Assembly (NCBI RefSeq): GCF_014195325.1
Contig: NZ_JACIBK010000001.1
Coordinates: 620,001 to 684,000, forward strand
Origin: Rhizobium sp. BK650
GTDB taxonomy: Bacteria > Pseudomonadota > Alphaproteobacteria > Rhizobiales > Rhizobiaceae
DNA: 64,000 nucleotides
Direction: 5' to 3'
Shown here: positions 16,259 through 25,751 of the stretch, piece by piece
How the letters are laid out: every line of letters begins with the position of its first letter
Position numbering within the stretch: position 1 is the first letter of the stretch
The notes under the pieces: generated by a model
Databases searched by the model: none
What the model saw: the letters and a program-made list of their open reading frames with translations, nothing else
What the model was told of the DNA's origin: nothing
Program-made: the position numbers and the translations under genes

Positions 16259-17671
16259 ATGGCACTGCGCGACGCAAAAACTGGAGTGCGAAACGAAGCG
16301 GGCATCGAAGCCGTCACCGGCATTCTGAAACAGCGTTTTGGCGAACGTTTCCAGACGGGGCAGGCCTTCCGTGCCCAGCACGCGCATACGACGACCTATA
16401 TTCCCGCTCAATTGCCCGATGGCGTGCTGTTTGCCGAGACGGCAGACGATGTGAAGACCGTTGTGCGGGCCTGCGCCGATCACAAAGTGCCGGTCATCGG
16501 CTTCGGCACGGGCTCCTCGCTCGAAGGTCAGGTCAACGCGCCGAATGGCGGCATTTCCATCGATTTCAGCCGGATGAACAAGGTGCTCGAGGTCAATCCC
16601 GAGGATCTCGACTGCACGGTCGAACCGGGCGTCACGCGAGAGCAGTTGAACACCTACTTACGCGATACCGGCCTGTTCTTCCCGATCGATCCGGGCGCCA
16701 ATGCCTCGATCGGCGGCATGACCTCGACGCGCGCTTCCGGCACCAATGCGGTGCGTTACGGCACGATGAAGGACAATGTACTTGCCGTTACGGCGGTCAC
16801 CGCGTCTGGCGAGGAAATCCGCACGGCGCGGCGAGCACGCAAGTCCTCGGCCGGTTACGACCTGACCCGGCTCTTTGTCGGCGCGGAAGGCACGCTCGGC
16901 ATTCTGACCTCGGTCACGCTGCGCCTGCAGAGTATTCCGCAGAAGATTGCCGGAGGTGTGTGCGCCTTTCCGAGCGTGAAGGCGGCCTGCGACGCCGTCA
17001 TAATGACGATCCAGATGGGCATTCCGGTTGCCCGCATCGAGCTCGTCGACGCGCTGCAGATGCGGGCGAGCATCGCCTATGCCAATCTTCCCTATGAGGA
17101 GAGCCCGGCGCTCTTCCTCGAGTTCCACGGTACTGAGGAGACGGTAGCGCTGCAGTCAGCCGCCTTTGCCGAGATCGCGGCCGAATGCGGCGGCGGCGAA
17201 TTCAGGTGGGCGGCTAGCCCCGAGGAGCGCACCAAGCTCTGGAAGGCGCGCCATGACGCTTACTGGTCGGTGCGGGCGCTGGCACCCGGGCTTGCCGTAC
17301 TTTCGACCGATGTTTGTGTTCCGATATCGCGGCTTGCGGATTGCGTTGCAGAAACGCAGGCCGATATCGAAGCAAATGGTCTGCTGGCGCCGATCGTCGG
17401 CCATGCGGGCGACGGGAACTTCCATGTGCAGCTATTGTTTGATGACAAGAGTGCCGCGGGAATTGCCACGGCCGAGGAGTTCGTTGCCCGGCTGAATGCG
17501 CGGGCGCTCGCGATGGACGGTACATGCACCGGTGAACATGGAATCGGGCAGGGGAAGATGGCATTTCTGGAGCAGGAACTCGGGGGGACGGTGGATCTTA
17601 TGCGCCAGATCAAGAAGTCGCTCGATCCGGACAATATCCTCAATCCCGGCAAGATTTTTCATTTGGGCTGA
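16259..17671 (+). CDS. FAD-linked oxidase, D-lactate dehydrogenase (cytochrome) type
   Basis: About 470 residues with an FAD_binding_4 (PCMH) domain (VPVIGFGTGSSLEGQVNAPN and the DPGANASIGGM loop) and a FAD-oxidase_C domain with GHAGDGNFHVQLL and GEHGIGQGK, whose histidines bind the active-site metal. This architecture fits mitochondrial/bacterial D-lactate dehydrogenase and GlcD-like D-2-hydroxyacid dehydrogenases, passing electrons to the respiratory chain. No iron-sulfur partner gene (glcE/F) is near, favouring the single-subunit D-lactate type. Start: Met at 16259 (MALRDAK); the frame also has Met at 16235. Confidence 0.85.
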   Translation: MALRDAKTGVRNEAGIEAVTGILKQRFGERFQTGQAFRAQHAHTTTYIPAQLPDGVLFAETADDVKTVVRACADHKVPVIGFGTGSSLEGQVNAPNGGISIDFSRMNKVLEVNPEDLDCTVEPGVTREQLNTYLRDTGLFFPIDPGANASIGGMTSTRASGTNAVRYGTMKDNVLAVTAVTASGEEIRTARRARKSSAGYDLTRLFVGAEGTLGILTSVTLRLQSIPQKIAGGVCAFPSVKAACDAVIMTIQMGIPVARIELVDALQMRASIAYANLPYEESPALFLEFHGTEETVALQSAAFAEIAAECGGGEFRWAASPEERTKLWKARHDAYWSVRALAPGLAVLSTDVCVPISRLADCVAETQADIEANGLLAPIVGHAGDGNFHVQLLFDDKSAAGIATAEEFVARLNARALAMDGTCTGEHGIGQGKMAFLEQELGGTVDLMRQIKKSLDPDNILNPGKIFHLG

Positions 17672-17723
17672 AAACGGAATAATCTCATGATCTTGGCCCT
17701 TGCTCCCGGCATGAATAGCGCTA

Positions 17724-20700
17724 GTGTCGGCAACAGAATCCGAATGGAGAATCCCTGACTTGATAGGCCGGTTCCTCGTCTTTCTAGGAGGACTGATTGT
17801 CGTAGTGCTCTTCGTGGCGCTGCTGGCTCCGCTGTTCATCGACTGGACGGATTTCCGCAAGAATTTCGAGGATCAGGCAAGCCGGATCATCGGCAAGAAA
17901 GTGACGGTGCACGGCACCGTCGATGCACGTCTTCTGCCATTTCCGTCCGTGACGCTGCATGACGTGCGCGTCGGCCAGGGAGAGGACGGCAAGCCGGTCG
18001 TGCAGGTCGAGCAATTCTCGATGGATGCAGAGCTTGCGCCGTTTCTCTCGGGTGAAGCGCTGATTTTCGACATGCGCGTCGTCAACCCGAAGGTGCGGCT
18101 GCGGCTTCTCAAGGACGGATCGCTTGACTGGATGCGCGGCAGCCAGCCGGAAATTCCGGCCAAGACCGTGGTTCTGGAAAATGTGCATGTCAACGGCGGT
18201 GAGATCGAGTTCATCGACGACCAGTCCGGCCGTTCGCGGCGTGTCACCGGTCTCAATGCCGAGATGTCGGCGAAGTCGCTCGCCGGTCCATGGCGCATCG
18301 AGGGCGACGGCGCGCTCGACGGCGAGCACGGCAGCTTTTCGATCTCCAGCAATCAGCCGGACGAGAACGGCGTGCTGCGCGCCCGCACCCGGCTCGCGCC
18401 TGACAGGCATCCCGTCACAGTCGATCTCGACGGCGAACTGAAGCTGGTCGACAGCCGGCCGAACTATCAGGGCACATTGTCTGCGGCGATCGAGAACCGC
18501 GGGGGTAAGAGCGAAAAGGGCGAAGCGCCGCCCCGCCTCAAGGGCCGTTTCGAGCTCACCAACGACCGCATCCGCATTCCCGAATATCGCATGGAAATCG
18601 GCTCGACCGACGACCCCTATGTCATTACGGGCGAGGCGACACTCGATACCGGCACGGCGCCGGAATTCCTGCTGACCGCCGATGGCCAGCAGATCGATGT
18701 CAACCGCATCGGCAACCACGGGGCTGTCGGCAAGACCAACCGCGATCCGGCGGTTTCCGCGCGCCAGCGGCTGAATTCGCTGATCGAGATTATCGGCCAG
18801 GTGCCGATCCCGCAGGTGCCCGGCAAGGCCACCGTGCGCCTGCCTGCGATCGTTGCCGGCGATACGACGATCCGCGATGTGGCGTTGGAGCTGCGGCCTG
18901 CCGGCAATGGCTGGATGGTCGACAAAGCCGTGGGCACGCTGCCCGGCCGCACGCAGGTGGAAGGCAAGGGCAAGCTCTCTCTTACGGGAGATCCGTCCTT
19001 CAACGGCCAGATGGTCGTCGCTTCCAACCAGCCGACAGGGCTTGCCGCGTGGTTGTCGGGCTCGGTCGATCCGGCGATCCGTCAGCTGCGCCAGGCCGGC
19101 TTCTCCGCCAATGTCAGCCTGACGCATGATCTGCAGCGCTTCGAGAACCTGGAGATCGCGATCGGTGGGGCGACACTGAAAGGCCGGCTGGAGCGGCAGG
19201 TGACCGGCGGCCAGACGCCGTCGCTGTCAGCCGCGCTCGCCGGCGACGCGCTCGATCTCGACGCGCTGCGCGCCCTGGCGGGCCTCTTTACCGGTCAGGA
19301 TGCCGGCGATAACGTGCTCGATCACAAGATCGCTGCTCAGCTCAAGGCGGACAAATTCACCGCTTTCGGCGTGCAGGCTGAAAACGTCGAGACGACGTTC
19401 ACACTCGCCGACGGGGCGCTTTCCGTCGATCATCTGTCGATCAAGAACCTTGCGGGTGCCGAACTCACGGCGACCGGCAAAGCTGAGGGATCGCTGCTCG
19501 ATTACAAGGGCACTGGCGAGATTACCTTTAAGGCCGCCGATCCCGGGCCTTTCTTCGCCATGCTGCGCGAGCATCTGCCGCATCACCCTGTGATGGACAG
19601 GCTGGTGCGCAATGCCGGCTGGTATGGCAATACGGCGCTGCGCGGCGCGCTGACGCTCGGCGGCGACGACGGCAATGCGCTGGCTGTGACGCTGGCCGGC
19701 GTTTCGAACGGCAGCCGCGTCAATCTCGATTACCGCATGTCCGACCTTCTGGCGCTGACCGGCAACGGTACGACGACGCTGGAGGCGACGCTCGATAATG
19801 CCGTTCCGTCGATCCTCTTCGGCCAGGCAGGTCTCGATCCCCTGCCGGTCGATGCCGGCGCCAACGGCCGTATGACATTGAAAGTAACGGCGGCAGACAA
19901 AGGTCCGGCCGATGCCGCGCTGACTTTCGCGACAGACCGGACCTCGTTTACGGCAAACGGCAAGGTCGACGTACGGCCCGATTCCTTTATGAACGGCAAC
20001 GTCGCCGTCTCGCTCGAAAGCGCCGATATCGATCCGTATCTGGTCATGAACGGCATTGCGCTGCCTGATCTCGGTGCCGGACTGCCCTTCAAGCTGCAGA
20101 GTAACGCGACCATCGACGCCGACAAGGTGGTCCTCGCCGATCTCAACGGGCATGCGGCCGATAATGAATTCACGGGTGCCCTGACTTTCGACCGAAAGTC
20201 GGCAAAGACTGCTGCGACCGGTACGCTTGCACTTTCCAAGGTCGATCTCGGCTGGCTCGGCGAGGCGGTGTTCGGACAGGTTATCGATCCTGCCACCGGC
20301 CAGCTGACGACGGCGGCACTTGGTCAGCCGCTCTTGCGCGATCTCGACGTGAATCTGAAGCTGACCGCCAAGCAGTTCTGGCCAGGGCTTTTCAATGTGG
20401 CAGTGAACGATTTCACGTCCGACGTCGCCTATAAGGGCGACGAGATGCAACTCAACAATATGGCCGGCACCTGGAACGGCGGCACGCTCTCGGGCAATAT
20501 GCTCTTTACCAATGCCAATGGCACGGGCTTCCTCCAGTCGCGGCTGGCGCTCGCCGACTCCGATCTGGGCGGCGTCGTCTGGCCGCGCGACGGCGCCCCT
20601 GTCGCCAATGGCAAATTCGGCATGTCGCTGGCGCTCGAGGCTTCGGGCAAGACGGTTTCGGAGATTGCGAGTTCACTGAACGGTTCCGGCGAGATCCGGC

Positions 20701-21473
20701 TCGGCGAGACGAGCGTTCGCGGATTGAATCTCGCGATCCTGGCGCCGCTCCTGGCCGCGACCGATCCGATGCAGGATCAGATCAATGCCGGCAAGATACA
20801 TCCGATCGTCGAGACGCTGTTGAACAATGGCGAAGCAAAGCTGCCGCCGCTCGACATTCCCTTCAATGTGACGGATGGCACGCTGCGGGTCCAGAATGTC
20901 AGCGTCGCTAACGATCTGGCGCATTTGACTGCCGATGCGCAGATCGAGTTGCCGCAGCAGCGCATCAGCGCCACGCTCGGAATCGGGCTCAATCCTGGAG
21001 CGGAAGCGCTGTCGGGTGCAGAACCCCGCATCCGGCTGAACTTCTCCGGTCTGCTGGCTTCGCCCGGGAAGACGATGGATGTGACCGACATCACCAGCTT
21101 CCTGTCGCTGCGCGCCTTCGAGCGCGAACGGCGGCGTGTCGAGCGGCTGCAGACCAATGTTCTGGAAAAGCAGAGGCTGCGGCGAGAGGCGGCGCTTTAT
21201 CGCTTCACCGATGCCGAACGTGCCAAGGCAGCCGAGATCGAGCGGCAGCGGCAAATCGAAGAAGAGCGGCTGAGGGCTCTTGCGCAGCAGGCTGCGCAGC
21301 GCAAGGCGGAGGCCGATGCGAAGGCGGCTGTCGAAGCGGAAGCACGCGCCAAGGCCGAGGCCGAGCTAAGGGCGAAGGCGGCTGCGGAGGCTGAAGCAGC
21401 GCGACGGGCAGAACAGCCCTTGCCGCCCGGACAGCTCAATTTCGATCAGGTGCCGGGCGTTCGCGCTCAGTGA
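17724..21473 (+). CDS. AsmA-family protein
   Basis: A very long (1,249-residue) envelope protein. One N-terminal membrane helix (about residues 16-37, FLVFLGGLIVVVLFVALLAP) is followed by the AsmA N-terminal signature (DFRKNFEDQASRIIGKKVTV, GTVDARLLPFPSVTLHDVRV) and a long beta-rich repetitive region that in this family forms a bridge-like groove for lipids. The AsmA_2-type C-terminal part is about 950-1130. The last 110 residues are a charged Ala/Glu/Arg coiled coil. Members affect outer-membrane phospholipid transport. The start is GTG 17724, or TTG 17760 after GGAG. Confidence 0.85.
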   Translation: MSATESEWRIPDLIGRFLVFLGGLIVVVLFVALLAPLFIDWTDFRKNFEDQASRIIGKKVTVHGTVDARLLPFPSVTLHDVRVGQGEDGKPVVQVEQFSMDAELAPFLSGEALIFDMRVVNPKVRLRLLKDGSLDWMRGSQPEIPAKTVVLENVHVNGGEIEFIDDQSGRSRRVTGLNAEMSAKSLAGPWRIEGDGALDGEHGSFSISSNQPDENGVLRARTRLAPDRHPVTVDLDGELKLVDSRPNYQGTLSAAIENRGGKSEKGEAPPRLKGRFELTNDRIRIPEYRMEIGSTDDPYVITGEATLDTGTAPEFLLTADGQQIDVNRIGNHGAVGKTNRDPAVSARQRLNSLIEIIGQVPIPQVPGKATVRLPAIVAGDTTIRDVALELRPAGNGWMVDKAVGTLPGRTQVEGKGKLSLTGDPSFNGQMVVASNQPTGLAAWLSGSVDPAIRQLRQAGFSANVSLTHDLQRFENLEIAIGGATLKGRLERQVTGGQTPSLSAALAGDALDLDALRALAGLFTGQDAGDNVLDHKIAAQLKADKFTAFGVQAENVETTFTLADGALSVDHLSIKNLAGAELTATGKAEGSLLDYKGTGEITFKAADPGPFFAMLREHLPHHPVMDRLVRNAGWYGNTALRGALTLGGDDGNALAVTLAGVSNGSRVNLDYRMSDLLALTGNGTTTLEATLDNAVPSILFGQAGLDPLPVDAGANGRMTLKVTAADKGPADAALTFATDRTSFTANGKVDVRPDSFMNGNVAVSLESADIDPYLVMNGIALPDLGAGLPFKLQSNATIDADKVVLADLNGHAADNEFTGALTFDRKSAKTAATGTLALSKVDLGWLGEAVFGQVIDPATGQLTTAALGQPLLRDLDVNLKLTAKQFWPGLFNVAVNDFTSDVAYKGDEMQLNNMAGTWNGGTLSGNMLFTNANGTGFLQSRLALADSDLGGVVWPRDGAPVANGKFGMSLALEASGKTVSEIASSLNGSGEIRLGETSVRGLNLAILAPLLAATDPMQDQINAGKIHPIVETLLNNGEAKLPPLDIPFNVTDGTLRVQNVSVANDLAHLTADAQIELPQQRISATLGIGLNPGAEALSGAEPRIRLNFSGLLASPGKTMDVTDITSFLSLRAFERERRRVERLQTNVLEKQRLRREAALYRFTDAERAKAAEIERQRQIEEERLRALAQQAAQRKAEADAKAAVEAEARAKAEAELRAKAAAEAEAARRAEQPLPPGQLNFDQVPGVRAQ

Positions 21474-21480
21474 AGAGTTG

Positions 21481-21732
21481 TTATTCGGGCAGGCTCTCGG
21501 ACGCGCGCTGCTCAGACGCGGAGATGCCGCTTTTCAGCCAGCGGAGCACATGCAGGCGCAGCGCCGAGGAGAGGTTGCTGGCTGGCGACCGGCCATCGTC
21601 TATTTCCGATATGAGGGCTGCAAGCGGTATGCCGCGGGACGCGGCAATAGATTTCAGCTCGGTCCAGAATTCGTCCTCCAAAGAGAAGCTGGTTCGGTGC
21701 CCGTGCAATGTCGCCGAATGTTTACGGATCAT
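21481..21732 (-). CDS. Ribbon-helix-helix domain protein
   Basis: An 83-residue protein of the RHH_4-type: RKHSATLHGHRTSFSLEDEF, a beta strand and first helix, then FWTELKSIAASRGIPLAALISEID, the two helices of the MetJ/Arc-like fold. Probably a small DNA-binding protein; a target cannot be predicted. It lies 8 bp from the convergent AsmA stop and heads the same-strand order sspB, DUF4169, RHH, a conserved run in rhizobia as I recall it. Confidence 0.75.
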   Translation of the reverse strand: MIRKHSATLHGHRTSFSLEDEFWTELKSIAASRGIPLAALISEIDDGRSPASNLSSALRLHVLRWLKSGISASEQRASESLPE

Positions 21733-21811
21733 AGGGCTGCTTCTCTTCTTGAGAAAGCGATTCAGACAGGAACCGCAGTTGCTTGATCACGAAGGCTTTA
21801 TCCCGGCACGA

Positions 21812-22000
21812 TTACGTCTCGTCCTTTTCAAGCCTGCCCTGATCGAGAGCCTTTTCAGCCTTGTCGTTGAGCGCTTTGGTCAATTGCTTTTCGGCTTTGG
21901 TGCGTCCGTGAAAAATTCGATTCTGCTCGGCCTGCTTCCCCCTCTCGGAGCGAGCCTGCTGCTTTCGAAACTGACGCAAGTTAACGATTTCGGCGCTCAC
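21812..22000 (-). CDS. DUF4169 family protein
   Basis: A 62-residue basic, highly charged protein beginning MSAEIVNLRQFRKQQARSER, typical of DUF4169, and ending in EKALDQGRLEKDE. The function of the family is unknown. It is predicted wholly helical and cytosolic. It sits between the sspB terminator and the RHH gene on the same strand, so it probably has its own promoter. Confidence 0.75.
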   Translation of the reverse strand: MSAEIVNLRQFRKQQARSERGKQAEQNRIFHGRTKAEKQLTKALNDKAEKALDQGRLEKDET

Positions 22001-22013
22001 GCGCGGCCTCCAT

Positions 22014-22040
22014 CATAAAAAAAGGAGGCGTTTCGCCTCC
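22014..22040 (-). terminator. Intrinsic terminator of sspB
   Basis: Read on the minus strand: GGAGGCG, AAA loop, CGCCTCC and a run of seven T, directly after the sspB stop codon. Confidence 0.85.
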
Positions 22041-22048
22041 CTTGGATA

Positions 22049-22561
22049 TTACTGCTTCTTGCGGAAGGAATCGAGCGAGACGACAGAGCCGGGCTTCTTT
22101 TCCTCACCTTCGGCGGCCGGCTTTGCGGCCGCATCCTCGGTCTTGACGGCATCAACCGGATAGGCGGTGATTTCGGCAGCCGGAAGTTCTTCGCCGTCGC
22201 TCAGCGGCACGTCGAATTCCAGCTCGAAATTGACCGAGGGGTCATAAAAGCCTCTGATCGCATTGAAGGGGATGACGAGCTTCTCCGGTACGTCTGAGAA
22301 GGACAGGCCGATCTCGAACTGGGATTCGGTGATCTTCAGGTCCCAGAACTGGTGCTGGATGACGATGGTCATCTGCTCGGGATATTTCGACTTCAAGTGC
22401 TGCGAAATGCGCACGCCCGGAGCGCCGGTCAGAAACGTGATGAAGAAGTGATGGTCGCCGGGCAGACGGCCCGTCGTTGCGACTTCGGCCAAGACCTTGC
22501 GGATGACGCCTCGCAGCGCGTCCTGTGCCAGAATGTCGTAGCGGATGTGATCCTGCCCCAT
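22049..22561 (-). CDS. sspB: Alpha-type SspB, ClpXP adaptor for ssrA-tagged proteins
   Basis: A 170-residue protein. Its core includes LPGDHHFFITFLTGAPGVRI, YPEQMTIVIQHQFWDLKI and FSDVPEKLVIPFNAIRGFYD, the alphaproteobacterial SspB (DUF2155-like older name) fold that binds the ssrA tag and delivers tagged proteins to ClpX. An acidic linker and a C-terminal ClpX-docking tail (SVVSLDSFRKKQ) follow. The gene for the tag-bearing tmRNA lies directly upstream on the same strand, so substrate tag and adaptor are neighbours. Confidence 0.88.
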   Translation of the reverse strand: MGQDHIRYDILAQDALRGVIRKVLAEVATTGRLPGDHHFFITFLTGAPGVRISQHLKSKYPEQMTIVIQHQFWDLKITESQFEIGLSFSDVPEKLVIPFNAIRGFYDPSVNFELEFDVPLSDGEELPAAEITAYPVDAVKTEDAAAKPAAEGEEKKPGSVVSLDSFRKKQ

Positions 22562-22689
22562 GCTTTTCCTGTCTTTCGTCGGTTTAGAAGTCTTTTCACG
22601 AGCTTGTATGGCACGTCCGGCCGCTTTGGGAAAGGCACAAGCCGATTCATGCTTTCATGAAGCATACATGATTTCGTCGAAAAAGGGGA

Positions 22690-23031
22690 GAAGGTGAAGG
22701 CTTCTGTTGCCAGGTGCCTTCGAACCCCGCCTTACGGGGCTAGCCGTAAGGACTTAGAGCGGAATTCCCGCACCGCCATTAGGCAGCGAGAGCGTATTCC
22801 TTAGCGTTGTTGTCGTTTGCAACTACACTTGTGACCCGATAACGGCGGTATCATGCCGAGCGAAAAGTCGATCTTTACACCCTTGTCGATCCTGTTTCGC
22901 CCCCATCAAAAGCAGGCCGTTTCCACGAAAGAAATCCGCCTGTTTTTGGTGGAGGCGCCGGGTACCGCCCCCGGGTCCAATAGGTTTATTCCATCGCCCA
23001 TTTATCGCCATAGCCGGCCCGAAAGCCGGCA
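22690..23031 (-). ncRNA. ssrA: Two-piece (circularly permuted) tmRNA
   Basis: On the minus strand the acceptor piece comes first and ends in GGCGCCTCCACCA at 22947; its T arm is CCGGG-GGCGGTA-CCCGG. A 42-base spacer that folds on itself follows, then the coding piece starts GGGGGCG at 22904. GGGGGCG pairs with CGCCTCC to form the acceptor stem. The tag frame (22820-22779) encodes ANDNNAKEYALAA and TAA. Downstream stems are CCTTACGG/CCGTAAGG (22730-22751) and GAAGGC/GCCTTC (22696-22721). The outer ends are approximate. Permuted tmRNA is the rule in alphaproteobacteria; it rescues stalled ribosomes. Confidence 0.92.
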
Positions 23032-23180
23032 GGAGGGATATAGTGTTTTTGTAACCGTAAGGGAAGGGGATTCGTCATAAAAGCGTCGTGCGCAGCGACG
23101 ATTTTGCTTGGATAATCAGCTGAAAGCATTGGTTTTGAGCCGCTTTAGCCTTAGATTATCGGCAAAAGGAATCAGCGACC

Positions 23181-23975
23181 ATGAAGCAGTATCTCGACCT
23201 GTTGAGCCATGTGATGGAAAACGGCACCGACCGGGGTGACCGCACGGGCACCGGCACGCGCTCGGTCTTCGGCTATCAGATGCGCTTCGATCTCGATGCC
23301 GGCTTTCCTGTGCTGACGACGAAGAAGCTGCATCTGCGCTCGATCATCTATGAACTGCTGTGGTTCCTCAAGGGCGAGACCAATATCCGCTACCTGCATG
23401 AGAACGGTGTGAGCATCTGGGATGAATGGGCCGACGAGAACGGCGATCTGGGCCCGGTCTATGGTGCGCAGTGGCGGTCCTGGCCGGCACCTGATGGCGG
23501 GCATATCGACCAGATCGACAATCTCGTGAAGGGCCTTATCAAGAACCCCAACTCGCGCCGCCACATCGTCTCGGCCTGGAACCCGGCTGAGGTCGATGAC
23601 ATGGCGCTGCCGCCCTGCCATTGCCTGTTCCAGTTTTACGTGGCCGATGGCAGGCTTTCCTGCCAGCTCTACCAGCGCTCAGCCGATATCTTCCTCGGCG
23701 TGCCCTTCAACATCGCTTCCTATGCGCTGCTGACGATGATGGTGGCGCAGGTGACGGGGCTGAAATATGGCGAGTTCGTCCATACGCTCGGCGATGCGCA
23801 TCTCTACCACAATCATTTCGAACAGGCGAAGCTGCAGCTGACCCGCCAGCCCAAGCCTTTGCCGCGCATGGCGATCAAGCGCGACGTGAAAGACATCTTC
23901 GATTTCGTGTACGAGGATTTCGAGCTCGTCGGTTACGAGGCCGACGCCAATATTAAGGCACCGATTGCTGTGTAA
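23181..23975 (+). CDS. thyA: Thymidylate synthase
   Basis: Makes dTMP from dUMP with methylenetetrahydrofolate, giving dihydrofolate. The length of 264 residues equals that of the E. coli enzyme. All landmarks are present: [19 protein letters not shown] (phosphate and folate site), the catalytic Cys in [30 protein letters not shown], and the C-terminal APIAV. Start ATG 23181 begins MKQYLDLL as usual. folA follows 13 bp later, so the dihydrofolate formed here is recycled by the next gene product of the operon. Confidence 0.97.
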   Translation: MKQYLDLLSHVMENGTDRGDRTGTGTRSVFGYQMRFDLDAGFPVLTTKKLHLRSIIYELLWFLKGETNIRYLHENGVSIWDEWADENGDLGPVYGAQWRSWPAPDGGHIDQIDNLVKGLIKNPNSRRHIVSAWNPAEVDDMALPPCHCLFQFYVADGRLSCQLYQRSADIFLGVPFNIASYALLTMMVAQVTGLKYGEFVHTLGDAHLYHNHFEQAKLQLTRQPKPLPRMAIKRDVKDIFDFVYEDFELVGYEADANIKAPIAV

Positions 23976-23988
23976 GCCGGGAAGGTCG

Positions 23989-24510
23989 ATGTCCGATATC
24001 CGCAAGACCATCTTCGTTGCCGTTGCTCGCAATGGCGTCATCGGTCGCGACGGGGACATGCCCTGGCGGCTTTCGACCGATCTCAAGCGCTTCAAGGCGA
24101 TGACGGTTGGCAAGCCTGTCGTGGTTGGCCGCAAGACGTTCGAGAGCTTCGGCGGCAGGCCGCTCCCTGGCCGGCAGCATGTAGTGATCTCCCGCGATGC
24201 GGATATCGATCATCCCGATGTGCATATGGCCCGTTCGCTGGACGAGGCGATCGTTACTGCGGAGGGCCTCGCCCGAAAACAGGGTGAGAACGAGATTTCC
24301 ATCCTCGGCGGCGGGCAGATCTACGCGCAGGCGATCCGGTTTGCAGACCGCATGTGCGTCACGCATGTGGAAGCAGACGTGGAGGGTGACACGTCCTTTC
24401 CCGATATCGATCCCGCCGTCTGGGTGGCGACCGACAGCCTTGATGTTCCCTCGGGGGAGAAGGATACCTATCCGACCCGTTTCGTCGTTTATGAACGACG
24501 AGAGGCCTGA
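23989..24510 (+). CDS. folA: Dihydrofolate reductase
   Basis: Reduces dihydrofolate to tetrahydrofolate with NADPH. 173 residues. Signature features: IFVAVARNGVIGRDGDMPWRL with the catalytic Asp in place of Asp27, GKPVVVGRKTFESFG, RPLPGRQHVVISR, and the ISILGGGQIYAQAI NADPH loop. Start: ATG 23989 (MSDIRKTI) follows GGGAAGG; the frame reaches upstream into thyA. Co-transcription with thyA is nearly certain given the 13-bp gap. Confidence 0.96.
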   Translation: MSDIRKTIFVAVARNGVIGRDGDMPWRLSTDLKRFKAMTVGKPVVVGRKTFESFGGRPLPGRQHVVISRDADIDHPDVHMARSLDEAIVTAEGLARKQGENEISILGGGQIYAQAIRFADRMCVTHVEADVEGDTSFPDIDPAVWVATDSLDVPSGEKDTYPTRFVVYERREA

Positions 24511-24656
24511 AAAGGAACTATTTTCCAATTATATTGACCAAGTTCCTGACACTGCGTTGAAAGCCGGTGCGGCGATACCTATAACGGTCGGATCGCATCC
24601 GCCGGCAGCCCCCACGGCGGTCGGATGTGTGGGAGTTAACGAACAACGAGGTTTTG

Positions 24657-25748
24657 ATGCCCTGGAGCAATCAGAATGGCGGCGGCGGCCCTTGGGGCGG
24701 CGGCGGCGGTAACAATCAGGGACCATGGGGGCAGGGGCCGAACCGTCCGCGCGGCGGTGGCGGCAAGGGCGGTCCGCCCGATCTGGAAGACATTATCCGG
24801 CGCGGGCAGGATCAACTGCGCGGCCTGGTTCCCGGTGGATTCAACGGTGGTGTGGTTGCGATCGTCGTCGCGATCATTGCGATCTTCTGGCTCTTCCAGT
24901 GCATTTACGTCGTGCAGCCGGACGAGCGCGGCGTAGAGCTGCGCTTCGGCAAGCCCAAGCAGGAAATTTCCATGCCGGGCCTGCATTTTCATTTCTGGCC
25001 GTTCGAGACCGTCGAGACTGTCAAGGTGACGGTGCAGCAGCAGAATATCGGCGCGACTTCGGCAGGCTCGTCCAGCGGGCTGATGCTGTCGGGTGACAGA
25101 AGCGTCATCAACGTGCAGTTTGCCGTCTTCTATACGATCAGCGACCCGAAGGCCTATCTCTTCGGCGTCGAGAATCCGGCCGAGACGCTGCAACAGGTCT
25201 CCGACAGCGCCATGCGCGAAGTCGTCGGCCGACGTCCGGCGCAGGATGCTTTCCGCAGCAATCGTCAGCCGATCGAGACCCAGGTTCTCAACATCGTTCA
25301 GGATACGATGAACCGCTATGGCGCGGGCATTACCGTGACTGGCGTGACGATCCAGAACGTGGCGCCGCCGCGTGAAGTTGCCGATGCCTTCGAAGAAGTG
25401 CAGCGTGCTGGCCGTGACCGCGACAGCACGATCGAGGATGCCAACCGCTATACGAACCAGAAGCTCGGTCAGGCGCGAGGCGATGCTGCCCGCATCCGTG
25501 AAGATGCGGCTGCCTATAAGGATCGTGTGGTCAAGGAGGCGGAAGGTGAGGCTCAGCGCTTCAGCGCCATCAACGACGAATATTCGAAAGCTCCCGACGT
25601 GACGCGCAAGCGCCTGTTCCTGGAAACGATGGAGCAGGTCCTGAAAAACTCCAAGAAGGTCGTGATCGACGACAAGCAGGGCGTTGTGCCCTACCTGCCG
25701 CTCAACGAGATCAACCGATCGTCAGCGCCGGCACCGAGGGGAGGTTGA
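24657..25748 (+). CDS. hflK: HflK, modulator of FtsH protease
   Basis: An SPFH/prohibitin-domain membrane protein, about 363 residues. The N terminus is glycine-rich and cytoplasmic (GGGGPWGGGGG), then one membrane helix (about 75-95, VVAIVVAIIAIFWLFQCIYVV), then the SPFH domain from QPDERGVELRFGKP, and a long helical segment. With HflC it forms the cage around FtsH in the inner membrane and controls proteolysis. Start ATG 24657 (MPWSNQNGG) fits the family. hflC follows 3 bp later. Confidence 0.94.
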   Translation: MPWSNQNGGGGPWGGGGGNNQGPWGQGPNRPRGGGGKGGPPDLEDIIRRGQDQLRGLVPGGFNGGVVAIVVAIIAIFWLFQCIYVVQPDERGVELRFGKPKQEISMPGLHFHFWPFETVETVKVTVQQQNIGATSAGSSSGLMLSGDRSVINVQFAVFYTISDPKAYLFGVENPAETLQQVSDSAMREVVGRRPAQDAFRSNRQPIETQVLNIVQDTMNRYGAGITVTGVTIQNVAPPREVADAFEEVQRAGRDRDSTIEDANRYTNQKLGQARGDAARIREDAAAYKDRVVKEAEGEAQRFSAINDEYSKAPDVTRKRLFLETMEQVLKNSKKVVIDDKQGVVPYLPLNEINRSSAPAPRGG

Positions 25749-25751
25749 ACC

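Noticed and set aside
19227..20450. 407-codon open frame on the minus strand, and a similar 447-codon frame at 17784-19127
   Set aside because: Both are antisense to the AsmA gene; no family, no ribosome site, and shadow-like composition.
23084..23106. CGTCG-TGCGCAG-CGACG hairpin followed by ATTTTG
   Set aside because: It looks like a weak terminator on the plus strand between ssrA and thyA, but no plus-strand gene ends there and the T-run is short.
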